NCBI GenBank assembly: GCA_002049455.2
Contig: KV919176.1
Span: 1-55,728, forward strand
Direction of reading: 5' to 3'
Origin: Porphyra umbilicalis
Lineage: Eukaryota; Rhodophyta; Bangiophyceae; Bangiales; Bangiaceae
DNA: 55,728 nucleotides
The position numbers and the translations under genes were made by a program. This document shows positions 21,872-32,023 of the stretch, piece after piece (within the stretch, counting starts at the first letter, position 1; the number at the start of each line of letters is the position of its first letter). The notes beneath the pieces were generated by a model. It saw nothing but the letters and a program-made list of their open reading frames with translations, made no database searches and had not been told where the DNA came from.

Positions 21872-22139
21872 ACGCCGCGGGCGCGTCCAAGGTCTTTCCC
21901 CCCCCCCTCGCCCAGACGGCGCAGCGGCGGGACGGGGGGAGCTGGTTGCGAGCGGGGCGGCAGCCGCTCCTCGGTGGGACACCCCCTCCCCTTCTTTTGC
22001 AATCCGCGCGGGTGAGTGGCACCGCGCATTGAGTAGCCGCGTATGAGTACAGAGGGTGTGTGTGGGTGCCTATCTAGGTAGGACTGCGAGGTGTAGCTCC
22101 ATGAGGGGCAGTGCCCCTTTGGGTTGGCAGCGCCGACCA

Positions 22140-22640
22140 TTAGCCCATGAATTTATATCTGCAGAGGGCGGGACCGCCCCGGGGGGCGGCCAAGGCGGCC
22201 CGCCGCGCGGAAGCCACCCCCCCCCCCCCCGCGGCGGCCCGCCAGAGCGGCCGCCCCCCCGGCCGCGGCGGCCGCGGCCGCCACGCACCCCCCCGCGGCC
22301 GTCGCCGCGGCCGCCGGGAGCCGCCGCCGCGTCGGGGGCGGCGGCGGCGCCCCTCCCCTCGGCAGCGCCCCCCCCCCCCGGCCGCCGCGCCCAGCAGCCC
22401 CGCGCGGGCGGCGGGCGGGGCAGCGTCAACCGCCGCCGCCGCCGCCTCGGGCCGCGCCGCCGCCCAGGCGGCGTGGCGCGCCCGCGCCGCCGCCCGCACG
22501 GAGGCAGGCGGGTCCATAAACGCGCCGCAACGGCGGAGGCCGCTGTCGCATCGTCAATGGTATTATCAGCGGCGGCGGGGGGGGGCGGCGCCGCCGTTGC
22601 CGTCGCCGGGAATGGCCGCGGCCGCGTCGGGGGGGTTAAG
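22140..22640. other. Extremely GC-rich block
   Basis: Nearly pure G and C with NotI-like GCGGCCGC motifs and C runs. All six frames are open in parts, giving Pro/Ala/Arg- or Gly-rich peptides. It may be a CpG-island-like region; no gene can be supported. Confidence 0.5.
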
Positions 22641-22739
22641 GCCGCGACGGCAAGGTAGCTGAAAGATATTGACAGAAGCGACTCTTGTGAGGCTCCAACG
22701 GGACTAAATTAGGCGGGCGCAGGGCCCTGCCCCCGCCCT

Positions 22740-23303
22740 CGCCGCCCACGTCCCCGCCATGGCCGCCCCCGCCCCCGCCATGGCCGCCCCCGCCCCCGCC
22801 ATGGCCGCCCCCGCCCCCACCCCCGCCATGGCCGGCCCCGCCCCCACCATGGCCGCCCCCGCCCCCGCCATGGCCTCCCCCGCCCCCGTCCTCGCCGCCT
22901 ACGTCCCCACCCTCGCCGCCCCCGCCCCCGCCGTGGCCGACCTCGCCCCCGCTTCCGCCGTGGGCGACCCCGCCCCCGCCGTGGACGCCGCCACCCTCGC
23001 CGCCACTGCCATCGCCGCCGCCGCGACCGCCCTGGACGCGCCCGCCCCCGCCCTGGCCGCGCCCGCCCGCGCCGTGGCCGCCCTCGCCCACGCTCCCGCC
23101 CTCGCCACCGCCACTTCCGCCGCCACCGTGGCCGCATCCGCTTTCGCCGCCCCAGCCCACGCCACTGCCGCCACCGCCATCGCCACCGCCCACGCCAAAG
23201 CCGCCCTCGTCCCCTCCACGCCCGCCTCCACCCTCGCTTCCCTCGCCCTCAACCACGCCGTTGCCGCAGGCTCCAGCGGCGCCGCCGCCGCCCCCACTTT
23301 CTT

Positions 23304-23340
<37 letters not shown>

Positions 23341-23430
23341 GCCACCACCGACGCGGAAGGCGCGGCGGTGCGGCGGCTCACAACCGTCGTCCCAGACGCG
23401 GCCGCCTTCCTCGCGTGCCGCCTTGGCCCC
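22740..23430 (-). repeat. Gly-rich or Ala/Pro-rich low-complexity repeat, possible glycine-rich protein
   Basis: Tandem CCCCCGCCATGGCCGCC-like units of 15-18 bp. On the minus strand the frame is open from 23877 to 22636 and gives a long GGHGGGGGG-type stretch with non-repetitive flanks (WDDGCEPPHRRAF before it, a Pro/Ser/Leu tail after it), like plant glycine-rich proteins. The upstream end lacks a clear ATG. The plus strand reads (A/P)-rich repeats. I favour the minus strand weakly. Confidence 0.35.
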
Positions 23431-24059
23431 TAGGCGGTGGCGGTCGCGTCGATGCGGGCGCCCGCTTGGCCAGCATGACCCGGCGGCCGGCCGGGGCCGC
23501 CCCGCCTCGCCAGGTGCACGCTCGAGCACGCACACGCCTGTCTGTCCCACATTGCCTGAGCGCCGCGCGGGCCTGGCGAGCCGCACGCGCGGCACGCGCG
23601 CCGACGGGCCCAGCGGCGCGCAGGCGCCGCTGGCCAGACGGGCGTCACGCCGCGGACCCACGGACCGACGCTTTCTTCTCCGCAACCTGGTAACAAGGGT
23701 TGCGTGCTGAAGAGATGCCCCCCTTTTTGCTAGGGCCGAGCTCACCCCCCAGAGGGAACTCGCCACCGCCTGTCGCACGCCCTCCAAAGCTGCCCGCCGC
23801 CACGCGCGCCTCGCGTGATACGTCGCGGCAGTCACCAACCACCCGCAACATGCTACACTCTCGCACCCACCCACCACTCCGCACTGGCCACCCGGGCGCG
23901 ATCATGCTCAGCACCGCGCGCGCGGCGCCGATGGAGCGCGATGCGACCATTCGGGCGTGGCTCCTCGACCGTTCCCCCGCCGACGCGCCGCTGGCGACGG
24001 CGCCCGGGGCGGTCTTTACAGCATGGGCTGGCACCCGCACCGTGACACTGTGGGACGGA

Positions 24060-25324
24060 TCACAGCGGCACCCGCCCCCCCCCCCCCGCCACGGCCACCA
24101 CCACCTCCAGCCCTCTCCCCTCACCCCCCTCTAGCGTCGCCACCCCCGTGGGCGCCACCAAGCAGCCCTCCGCGATGGCCGCACATCGGCGCGCCGACCC
24201 CTTCCACGCCTCAACGTGCGACCGCGCCGCGTCGCCTAACAGCGCGTGCAGGTCCGCCGGCGTTGGGTGGCGCAGAAACGCTTCCACCGCCGCCACGCCC
24301 GCGGCGAAACCGCGCGTCATGGTCGCCTAGTTGGCCGCCGAAAAGGAGGCGGTGAGGTTGATGCGCCCGTCTTGGGCGTCAAGGACGTGCGCGGGGAGGT
24401 TGGGAAAGATGACCGCCCCGGAGGGCGCCGAGTAGTCGGCCAACGCGTCGCCGTCGGTGGGGTGTGGGGCGATGGCTGTGGCGGCCGCGGAGGCAGCGGC
24501 GCCAGCAGCGGCCACGACGGCACCGCCGGCAGCACCCGCGGCGGCGCCGCCGTCAGCGCCGCGCCGACCCGCTGCCCTGCCGACCAGACAAAGGGGGGCA
24601 TCGGGCGGCGCACCCCCACCGGCCAACGCGGGGGAGGACACGCCTCGCCCTCCCTCGCGCGGTGGTGTTGCCCCCGAGCGTCCCCCCCGCCGGCGCAAAC
24701 AGTTTGGCCGCCCCCGCCGAGCGCTCACTTGACGACCGCCGCCACGCCGGCAATGACTGCCTGCCGCCGTGCCGTCGCCGCAACGGTCGGCAACAAGACG
24801 TCGAAGAGGCGGGTGGTGAGGACTTTGGCGGCGCCCTGGAGGGGCGGCGCCAGCGCGCCAACACCACCACCACCACCACCACCACCACCATGGCCACCGT
24901 CACCGCCGCCGCCATCGCCGCTGCCGCCGCCTCCGCCTCGTCGAGGGTGTCGGTCGAGTCGCGACCGCTGTGGCGGGCGGTGGCAGCCGCGGCCGCAACG
25001 TCGGCGTCATATGCCGCCACCACCAGCTCTGGCCCCTCCACGCAGCGCCCGAACGACGAGGGCGGGGCCGACACGGCCTCCACGCGGCCGTCGAAACTGC
25101 CAAAGACACGGAGACTGTCGTCGGTTTAGTTGGGGTGCGAAAACACGCGCACGTCCCGCACGTGCGGGGGCGGCGGCGGCAATAGGAGAGGGCGGAGCGG
25201 GGTGCGCCCTCCAGGTGCCGCTCCACATCGACGCGAGGGGTACTCAAGGCGCTGGCGGCGTTGACCTCGGCGCCCACATCCACAAACAAGTCCGCCAACC
25301 GCTGCGCGGGTTGAAGCGACGCCA

Positions 25325-25357
<33 letters not shown>

Positions 25358-25464
25358 TACCGTCGCCGCCGCCGCTGCGGCTGCCACCGCCGCGCGCACG
25401 ACCGAGTCATCCCCCTCCGCGGCCTGCGGCGGCCACGGCCGCCGCGCTCGCGGGCGGCCCCCCC
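24060..25464 (-). pseudogene. Remnant or multi-exon gene of unknown family, read in successive frames
   Basis: Leftwards, coding-like segments occur in turn: Ala-rich segment to about 25330; VASLQPAQRLADLFVDVG from about 25325; VFGSFDGRVEAVSAPPS around 25100, with a TAA just before it; GAAKVLTTRLFDVLLPTV to a TGA at 24725-24727; then YSAPSGAVIFPNLPAHVL to a TAG at 24327-24329, after which the same frame continues MTRGFAAGVAAVEAFL to 24060. Each change is -1. The break at 24725 can also be read as an intron (CAA|GTGAGC donor, GGTCGGCAG acceptor near 24587). I do not recognise the family. Breaks lie near GCC repeats, a (CCA)9 run and a five-G run. The copia element is inserted at its 5' side. 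Confidence 0.4.
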
Positions 25465-25469
25465 CCCCG
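25465..25469. repeat. Target-site duplication CCCCG (left)
   Basis: CCCCG directly before the left LTR; the same five bases directly follow the right LTR at 31321-31325. Five-bp duplications are usual for Ty1/copia integrases. Confidence 0.85.
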
Positions 25470-25726
25470 TGTGAGAAAGGAGGTGTATTGTTGCTGCCTC
25501 TCGCCCTCCCCTCGTCCGCGTCCCACCCGCGGTGCTTATAACGCATCCCGGCCAGTGCGGCCGAGACGGTGCTGTCCCGCACGGGCAGTTCTGGCTCGCG
25601 TGGGCGGTGCTGTCCCGCGTAGACGACCGGCGCTTCCAGGCGACCGGCGCCCCAAGACGACCGGCGCCCAGCCGGTCGTCCCCTCGCGTGTCAGGAAGTA
25701 GTCCCCCCCATCCCTCCTAGTTCACA
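25470..25726 (-). repeat. 3' LTR of the copia element
   Basis: Begins TGTGA and ends TCACA (5-bp terminal inversion). Contains a TTATAA motif at 25537-25542 in a possible TATA position and internal short repeats: CGGTGCTGTCCCGC twice and GACCGGCGC three times. Confidence 0.95.
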
Positions 25727-25739
25727 TCCACCCCTATCA
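25727..25739 (-). promoter_or_regulatory. Polypurine tract of the copia element
   Basis: Minus strand TGATAGGGGTGGA directly abuts the 3' LTR; its TGA is the stop codon of the RT-RNase H frame. Confidence 0.6.
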
Positions 25740-27430
25740 ACAATGCATGGAGAGCCTTGGCGGGGAAGCCGACGACGCCGCCTCGTCGACGGAGGACGGG
25801 AGCAAGGCGGCGTCCAGGTCCGTCCGATCCGTCTCGTGGGTCTTGGTCAGAGCGCCGACGGGGCGCAGGCCGTACCTCCCGGAGCGCAACACCGCGCGCA
25901 AGGAGGCAGAGGAAGACGGCTTTGTCAGGCAATCGGCAACCTGACCCGCCGCGGGAAGCCAGGTCAGCGACGACATGGCGGCAGACGAGTACATGTCCCG
26001 CAACGCGGCAATGGCGGCGTTGATCTCCTTGGGTCGGCTCAGGCCCGTGCCCGACATGGTGTTAAAAAGGCCGTGGCAGTCCGTGAAGGCGTCGACGGGC
26101 AACAACGACGCGTCCGTCCCGTCCGTCAGGTGCGCCAGCACGCACGCCGTCTCGATGGCGGCACGCATGCCGTCGAGCAGTGCGTACGTTTCGGCGGCAA
26201 ACGAGCTGTGGGTCACCCGCCGCTGCCGGTGAGAGCCCCAGGCGAGTAGGGTCAGCGCCGTGTCAGGATGCAGGGCGCCGCGCGCGCCGTCCTTGGACAG
26301 AAACAGCAGGTAGCCCGTCTGGGCTGTTGCCGACTGGAGGGTGATGCTCGAAGCGTCCGTGAAGAGGACGAGGCGGTACGGCGCCCCAACGTGCTGGTAG
26401 AGCAGGGGCAGTCCGCAAGCCGCCTGGGCAGCGCCAATGGAGCGGTTCACGTCCACCAGGTCTTTGACGACGGCCCGATGAAAGCGCCGGGCGAGGAGCG
26501 ACGACGCGCATGCCAGGTACGGTTGCGTCTGACCGGACGCCCAGAGCAGGGCGCCGACCGCCCGCCGGTACTGGGTCAGCTCCACCGAGGACACCGCCGC
26601 CGCGTTGGTGGAGAGCCGCGCCGCCGAGACGGGAACGGCGTCGATGGTGGCCAGGTAGTGGTCTTGGTCGACCTTGATGGTCAGGGAGCCCGAAGACGGG
26701 TCGGCGTCCGTGACGACCCGCAGACCAGTGAAGGTCAGGGTGCCGACAGTGACCGGCCCAACGTCGAAGGACTTGCGCAGGGCGGTCTCAAACCGCTTCA
26801 CCTCCGTGGCGGCCCCACCGTACAGGAAGTCGTCCACGTGGGTGGCAATGACAAACAGCAAGCGACCGCCGACGAAAAGAAAGAAAAGCCCGTGGTCGAC
26901 CTCGCAGCGAACGTAGCCCAGCGAGAGCAGGAGCGCCACCACAGCCTCGTACCACCGACGGGGCGCGTCCGTCAGCCCATAGGCGCACTTACGCAGCTCC
27001 CAGAGCAGGCCGTCTGGCACGTGAGCCTGCGGCGGCGGCCGAACATACACGGGCTTGACGCGGTCGAGCGGCAGGCCCTGGAGAAAGGCCGTGCGCACGT
27101 CGACCGAGCGCGGCACCCAGCCGTGGTCAGTCATCAGAGCGAACACCACGCGGAGCGTGGCACGTCCGACGGTCGGGGAGGTGCTCACCACGGACGCCTT
27201 GTGGCGGTCCTCGCAGCCGCGGACGACCAGCCGCGCCTTGAGCTTGGCGGGATCCTCTGGGAGCTCGGCGGGCTTCTCGGTGAGCACCCACCGCATGGAG
27301 ATGGCGATTTGCCCCTCGTCGGGGACCTCGACGTACACGCCCTGGGCGTGCCACGCGTCCAGCTCCGACCGCATGGGAGCGTCAAATCTCCGTCCCGCCA
27401 GGGCGACTGGCACCTCTTGTCGCCGGCGTA
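25737..27430 (-). CDS. Copia pol, reverse transcriptase and RNase H part
   Basis: The open frame runs 27563-25737; homology starts near 27430. Visible landmarks, counted from 27563: RSELDAW (about 65), KARLVVRG (108), DVRTAFLQG with the first catalytic Asp (155), CAYGLTDAPRRWY (193), and THVDDFLYGG (241), a variant of the YVDD catalytic box with His in place of Tyr. RNase H follows, with LFTDAS, E in SFAAETYALLDG and TDCHGLF. It copies element RNA into cDNA inside virus-like particles. The upstream PR-IN frame is one base out of phase, so this part needs a -1 change between about 27400 and 27430 to be joined. Confidence 0.9.
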
Positions 27431-30027
27431 TCTCCGAGCGGGAGATAACACCTGCGCGACGGGCGCCGACGGGTGCTCGCTGACTCGCAGGACAGAGGAG
27501 ATGTCTTCCGCCCCCGCGTACGCCGTCAGAAGCAGGGATGCGTGCAAGGACGCGGGACGCCACGCCACGGGAACGCTAGTACGGGGCGGGGCGGGGGAGG
27601 GAGCTGGTACGCGGTAACCCTTGAACACCCACTCGGCCGCCGTCGCGTGCAGCGCGTCCATGTCAAACTCGAGCGTCGCCGCCATTTGCGCGTCCGGGGG
27701 CTCAGGCGGCGGCGTGGGGCGCGCCGCGAAGCGCGCCGCGGAGCGCGCCGCGGAGCGCGATCCGGAAGGATGGGCGAGCAGCGCCAGACCCGCCGCCGGA
27801 GGGGAAGCCGCTGCGCGCGGTGCCACCTCCGGCGCCGTGCCGGCAGCGAAGCGCACTACCGGCGCAGCAGCCCGCGACGAGCGGCGCAGGGGAGCCTCAT
27901 CGGAGGCCACGGCCGGCGCGGGGGCGGGCGGAGCCACCTCCGCCACCGGGGCGCCGCCCACGGGGGACGGTGGGGTCGCCGGAGCCGGGCCAATGTCGGC
28001 AAGAGCCTGAGCCAGCTTGGCCCACATGTCCATGGACGAGCTCTCCACTCCCGCGTCTTCGTCGTCGGGCGGGTCGGCCCCAGCCTCGTTCGTGTCGTCC
28101 ACCGCATGGCCCGGGGTCGGCAGCCGTGCCAGAGTCGGATCGGCAGGCGGCGCGGCGCCCGGGAGGACCGCAGCCGCCGCGGGGTTAACGGGGATGACGC
28201 ACCCCGCATCCCGGGTGATCCATTTGCCGCCGTGACGCAGCAACACTTGACGGCCAACCTGCCCACCGACCCGAGCCGGGCCGCGGTAGCCACGCAGGGC
28301 CGCAGAGACACTCGCGTTCCAGTAGTAGACGGCGGCGTTGCGCGCCCAGCTCGTGATGCCCGGGGACCGCGTCTTCCGCTGCAGCGCGCGTCGGAGCGAT
28401 TGGTCCGCCTCTGCGCGCATAAAGGCCACGCGGGAAGCGCCAAGAAAACGCAGTGTCTGCTGCAGGTTGGAGTCCCCCAGCTCCCGCACCTCGGACAGTG
28501 CCGGCGGTGCGTCCGTCAGGGCCGACGGGAGCCGCGGCTGCGACCCGCACAGGAGTTGATGGGGGGTTGCGGCGCCGTGCACCAGGAGCGAGTTCTTGGC
28601 GAGGCAGGCCATATCCAGCAGCAGCTGCGAGGGGGCCGTCGGCTCGTCCGCCTGTAGCTTGGTGTACGTGTGCTTGAGGACAGCGTTGTGGCGTTCGCAC
28701 ATACCGTTGCTCCACGGCGCCTGCGCCGACGTCTGGTCGAGGAAGATGCCGAACCGGTCGGCCACCAGCCGCGTCAGGTCCGAGTCAAACTCGCCACCAC
28801 CATCACTGAGGAGGCGCAGCGGCGCGCCGAAGGTCACAATCCAGGAGAGAAGCGCGTCGCCGACCGCCACCGCCGTCTGGTTGGGGAGTAACGTGCATTT
28901 CGAATATCGGGAGTACATGTCAATTACGTGAAGTACGGGCCGCCCGGCCGACAGGAACAGAAGATCCGCTGCAAGGGCCTCGTTGAAGGCGGTGGCGGAA
29001 GGAATCGTCACCACCGCGTGATTGGGGGCCGCACGATGCACGTGGCACGCCGTGCAGGCCGCCGCCGCGTCCCGAACCGCCGCAAACACCTCGGCATCGC
29101 GCGTGCCGCCCCACCGCAACAGTTCCGAGATCTTGGAGGGCGACGCATGGCTGTATTGCACGTGCAGCTTGCGGCCGACGCCCGCCAGATCCGGCGTGTC
29201 TTTGGTGAGGAGCGGTGGGGGTGACGGGTGTGCCGTGTCCCGGCCTCCGCGACAACGGCCGCCAGCCGCCGGCACCACCCCGCCGCCGGCTGTGGCCGGT
29301 GGGGCCTCGGCCTCGGTCGATTCGTCGTCGGGCACGACCGTGCGTGCGGTGGCAACCGAGGGGGGGGATTCGGCGCTGGCAATGAGCGCCACCCGGTCGG
29401 CGGCGGGGGCCGAACCGAGGGCGTTGAGCGTGTGATGGCCGACCGACGACAGCCGGAGCTTGATCGGCGACCGGTGCGTGGGTATGCGCAATGTGTGGTG
29501 CTCATAATCGATGGACGCCTTCAGGGAGGTCAGCGTCGGGCGGCTAATGAGCAGAGGTAGACCGCCTGGCAGCGTGTACGCGCGCACAAGCTCCGTGCGA
29601 CCGCCCATGCGCACCGGCAAGACAACCTGGCCGGTGGCGGGGACATGCTCCCCATCCCCAAACTTGAGCTGCGCCGACACAGTGGTACGCGTAACGCGGC
29701 AGAGGTCGGCGACGGGCAGCTCCAGGAGGAATGCAGTCAACCAGTCCTCCCCCACCACGGTGGCCGTCGCGCCGGAGTCAACAATGACCTCGCCCACGGG
29801 CACTGCCCAGGACGAGCCCGTCGTGCCAGTGAGCACGACCATGTGGATGACAGCGTCGGCGGGGGGTTCGTCATGGCGATCCCCGCCCCCCGCGTCCGCG
29901 ATGGTGATGCCGCGTTCACGGAGGTGCTTTACGCGCATGCGGCACTCCTTCTTAGAGTGGCCGGGCTTCTGGCAGTACCAGCAGGCGCCGTCGGCCGTCA
30001 CCCCGCCTCCGGGAGCGCCCCCCCCCC
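27185..30027 (-). CDS. Copia pol, nucleocapsid knuckle, protease and integrase part
   Basis: The frame is open from above 30027 to a stop at 27185. In order: CCHC knuckle CWYCQKPGHSKKEC, protease active site VIVDSGATATVVG, integrase zinc-binding H...H...C-x2-C (YSHASPSKI... CTACH), and the core with DLLFL, SDGGGEFD and an E in NGMCERHN (DDE triad). A KTRSPG/YYWNASV segment and a Pro/Ala-rich linker follow. The gag frame meets this one at a ten-C run (30018-30027 on the plus strand), where a one-base backward shift joins them. That could be programmed frameshifting, slippage at the homopolymer, or a sequence error. Confidence 0.9.
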
Positions 30028-30801
30028 GGGCTGCTTCCGCGGAGGACGGGGTTGGCGGCCGGAGCTGGGTTGAGCGACCAGCGCGACGGCCGTGGTCTTG
30101 GACCTTCCGCCATAGAGGAGGAGCAGCGCGCGGGTGATCGAGACGTAGGTCACGGGTGCGTCGGTGCCCGTGCTTGCTGTGGAGAGCGCCATGGTCTGCT
30201 CCGGGGAGGACAGGTTGGCCTGGTCGACAACGACGTGCACCTGCATGGCGTCGCTGAGGGAGCAGCCCGCCTCCTCGCATAGCGCGATCGCCTCGTCGAA
30301 CGCCACGAGGTACTCCTCCATGGTTGTGGAGCCGCGCGTGCACGACCGCAGGCCGTCAAACGCGACCTTGCTTGACGTGCCCCCCGCGTTGCCAAACCGG
30401 CCGCGCAGCAGTGCCAGAAGCGACTCCACGCCGGTGTCGGAAAACATCTCGTCCGACGGGAGCCGGAGGGCCAACCGCTTTGCGACGCCCGTCATGGCGG
30501 CCGTCAGGGAGGCCGCCTGCCTGCTCGGTGGCACCGAGGTCAGGCGCATCCAGATGGCGACGTCGGCGCACCACGAGCGAAAGCCAGTGGGGCCCGCAAA
30601 GGGCGGCGCCTTGGCGGTCGTGCTCGAGACCGCGGCGACCGCAGCCGCCACAGCCGCCTCGTCCATGACGGCGGTCGCCTCGTCACCCGTCCTCAGAGAG
30701 GGCGCAGCCTTGGCGCCGCCGGCGTGGCAGCCCGTGCCCGAGTGGTCACTGGTCGCCCCGAGGGGGACAACCGCCGGCGTGCCCGCGGCGGTAGTGCTCA
30801 C
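29998..30801 (-). CDS. Copia gag-like protein
   Basis: The open frame runs 30801-29998, with an in-frame ATG at 30666. The product has the size and helical character of a copia Gag; FRSWCADVAIWMRL and TTMEEYLVAFDEAI segments resemble the UBN2/gag-polypeptide families seen in this group. It stops shortly after the ten-G run (coding strand). The stretch between the 5' LTR (31064) and the start is a 260-400 bp leader. Whether initiation is at 30666 or at an upstream non-ATG codon cannot be told. Confidence 0.75.
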   Translation of the reverse strand: MSTTAAGTPAVVPLGATSDHSGTGCHAGGAKAAPSLRTGDEATAVMDEAAVAAAVAAVSSTTAKAPPFAGPTGFRSWCADVAIWMRLTSVPPSRQAASLTAAMTGVAKRLALRLPSDEMFSDTGVESLLALLRGRFGNAGGTSSKVAFDGLRSCTRGSTTMEEYLVAFDEAIALCEEAGCSLSDAMQVHVVVDQANLSSPEQTMALSTASTGTDAPVTYVSITRALLLLYGGRSKTTAVALVAQPSSGRQPRPPRKQPGGGALPEAG

Positions 30802-31045
30802 CGCCGACGCGGCGTCGCCCGTGTCGAAACCGCCCGAGGGAGCGGTACCCCCGGGCGAGTCGTCGCCCGCCGTCGCGGCGGGGTTGGCGCCTTAGCGCCG
30901 CGGCCGGCGGGTGGGTCCTTCCCCCGGTCGTCAGTGGCGATCGCCACAAGGGACCGCCGTCAGCTCCTGGCCCAGGGGAGAACAGCAGGGATGTCAGCCG
31001 TCGCGTGGCCAGCACGCCCTTGGCACGAGTCAACAACAGCACCTC

Positions 31046-31063
31046 AGAGAGAGGGTGCTACCA
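31046..31063 (-). promoter_or_regulatory. Primer-binding site next to 5' LTR
   Basis: Minus strand TGGTAGCACCCTCTCTCT directly follows the 5' LTR. It would pair with a tRNA ending AGAGGGTGCTACCA. A GCTACCA 3' end is found in initiator methionine tRNAs of several eukaryotes, the usual copia primer; the exact tRNA is not in this window. Confidence 0.65.
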
Positions 31064-31320
31064 TGTGAGAAAGGAGGTGTATTGTTGCTGCCTCTCGCCC
31101 TCCCCTCGTCCGCGTCCCACCCGCGGTGCTTATAACGCACCCCGGCCAGTGCGGCCGAGACGGTGCTGTCCCGCACGGGCAGTTCTGGCTCGCGTGGGCG
31201 GTGCTGTCCCGCGTAGACGACCGGCGCTTCCAGGCGACCGGCGCCCCAAGACGACCGGCGCCCAGCCGGTCGTCCCCTCGCGTGTCAGGAAGTAGTCCCC
31301 CCCATCCCTCCTAGTTCACA
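31064..31320 (-). repeat. 5' LTR of the copia element
   Basis: Same 257-bp sequence as the 3' LTR except C at 31140. The TTATAA at 31131-31136 would direct minus-strand transcription. Confidence 0.95.
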
Positions 31321-31325
31321 CCCCG
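31321..31325. repeat. Target-site duplication CCCCG (right)
   Basis: Matches 25465-25469. Confidence 0.85.
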
Positions 31326-31594
31326 TGCGCCCTCAAGTGGCCACCGCGCCTGCCGCCTCGTCGGGGCGGAGGAGGCAGGGGATGCGCCGCCCAGGCCGCC
31401 GCTCGCGCCGCCCGGCACTGTTGCCGAACGGCTGGGTCCGCTGCCGATGAGCCCTCGCAGCGCCGCTGCGCGCCCTTCGCGGGCCGGCCGAATCGGGAGC
31501 CCCCTTGCCTTCCCCGTCCTCTCCCCGCATGGGCGCCCCGCCTTCTCCGGTGGGCGCCGGTCACCCCCGACACCGCCGTCGTCGCCGCCGCCAC
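31326..31594 (-). other. Coding-like Arg/Ala/Gly-rich flank of the copia insertion
   Basis: The minus-strand frame from ATG-less 31594 runs into the LTR. Removing the element plus one target copy (5856 bp, a multiple of three) would leave this frame continuous with the Ala-rich frame at 25464-25330. It may be the 5' part of the gene remnant at 24060-25464. Composition alone supports coding, so this is tentative. Confidence 0.25.
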
Positions 31595-31609
31595 ATCGTC
31601 ACGGCTACA

Positions 31610-31780
31610 CTAATCGACATCCAAACGGGTTTTGGATGTTGTTTGGATGTCCCCTTGTCACTCTTTCAATGTTGACCGATGGGCCTTTCCCCCTCATCCA
31701 AGCTCATCCAAAAGAGTTTTGGATGCAATACGACGGGCTTTGGATGTTGTCTGGAACCACTTTGGATGTGCGTTCTGAGG
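31610..31780. repeat. Cluster of TTTGGATG palindromes
   Basis: Perfect hairpins ACATCCAAA-CGGG-TTTGGATGT-like (about 31617-31640) and CATCCAAAA-GAG-TTTTGGATG (about 31707-31727), plus four further TTTGGATG copies. Purpose unknown; may mark the end of a mobile element or a cluster of binding sites. Confidence 0.7.
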
Positions 31781-31812
31781 CGATGGCGTACAGTCATTAT
31801 TCAGTTATATCC

Positions 31813-31847
31813 GTCCCGGTTATATCCTCAGTGGATTTAACCGGGAC
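31813..31847. repeat. Perfect 10-bp inverted repeat
   Basis: GTCCCGGTTA and TAACCGGGAC separated by 15 bp. Could form a hairpin; it lies at the switch from GC-rich to AT-rich DNA. Confidence 0.7.
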
Positions 31848-32023
31848 CACGGAGGCACCACAGAGCCCGAGAGATCGAGGAATGTGAAATTAAAACGCAC
31901 TTGCCACCCGGGGTTTGTACTTGATTTGACACAAAACGATTTACTTGAACTCCACGGATCAGTATACAACCCATGGATTGCAGCAATATAGTGTATGCAT
32001 TATATTTTTTAGATTAATTCATG

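Larger units (their letters stand above)
25470..31320 (-). mobile_element. Complete Ty1/copia LTR retrotransposon (5851 bp)
   Basis: Two 257-bp LTRs that differ at one base (T at 25546, C at 31140) flank a minus-strand gag-PR-IN-RT-RH coding region; integrase before reverse transcriptase defines copia. There is a PBS-like site next to the 5' LTR, a purine-rich tract next to the 3' LTR and a 5-bp target duplication. One difference in 257 points to a recent insertion. The coding region spans three frames, so autonomy is uncertain. Confidence 0.95.

Noticed and set aside
22759..23433. Plus-strand Ala/Pro-rich ORF (MAAPAP repeats)
   Set aside because: Purely repeat-derived; the opposite strand gives a more protein-like Gly-rich frame with non-repetitive flanks.
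26268..30137. Plus-strand ORFs inside the copia element (up to 449 aa)
   Set aside because: They are antisense shadows of well-recognised gag-pol domains on the minus strand.
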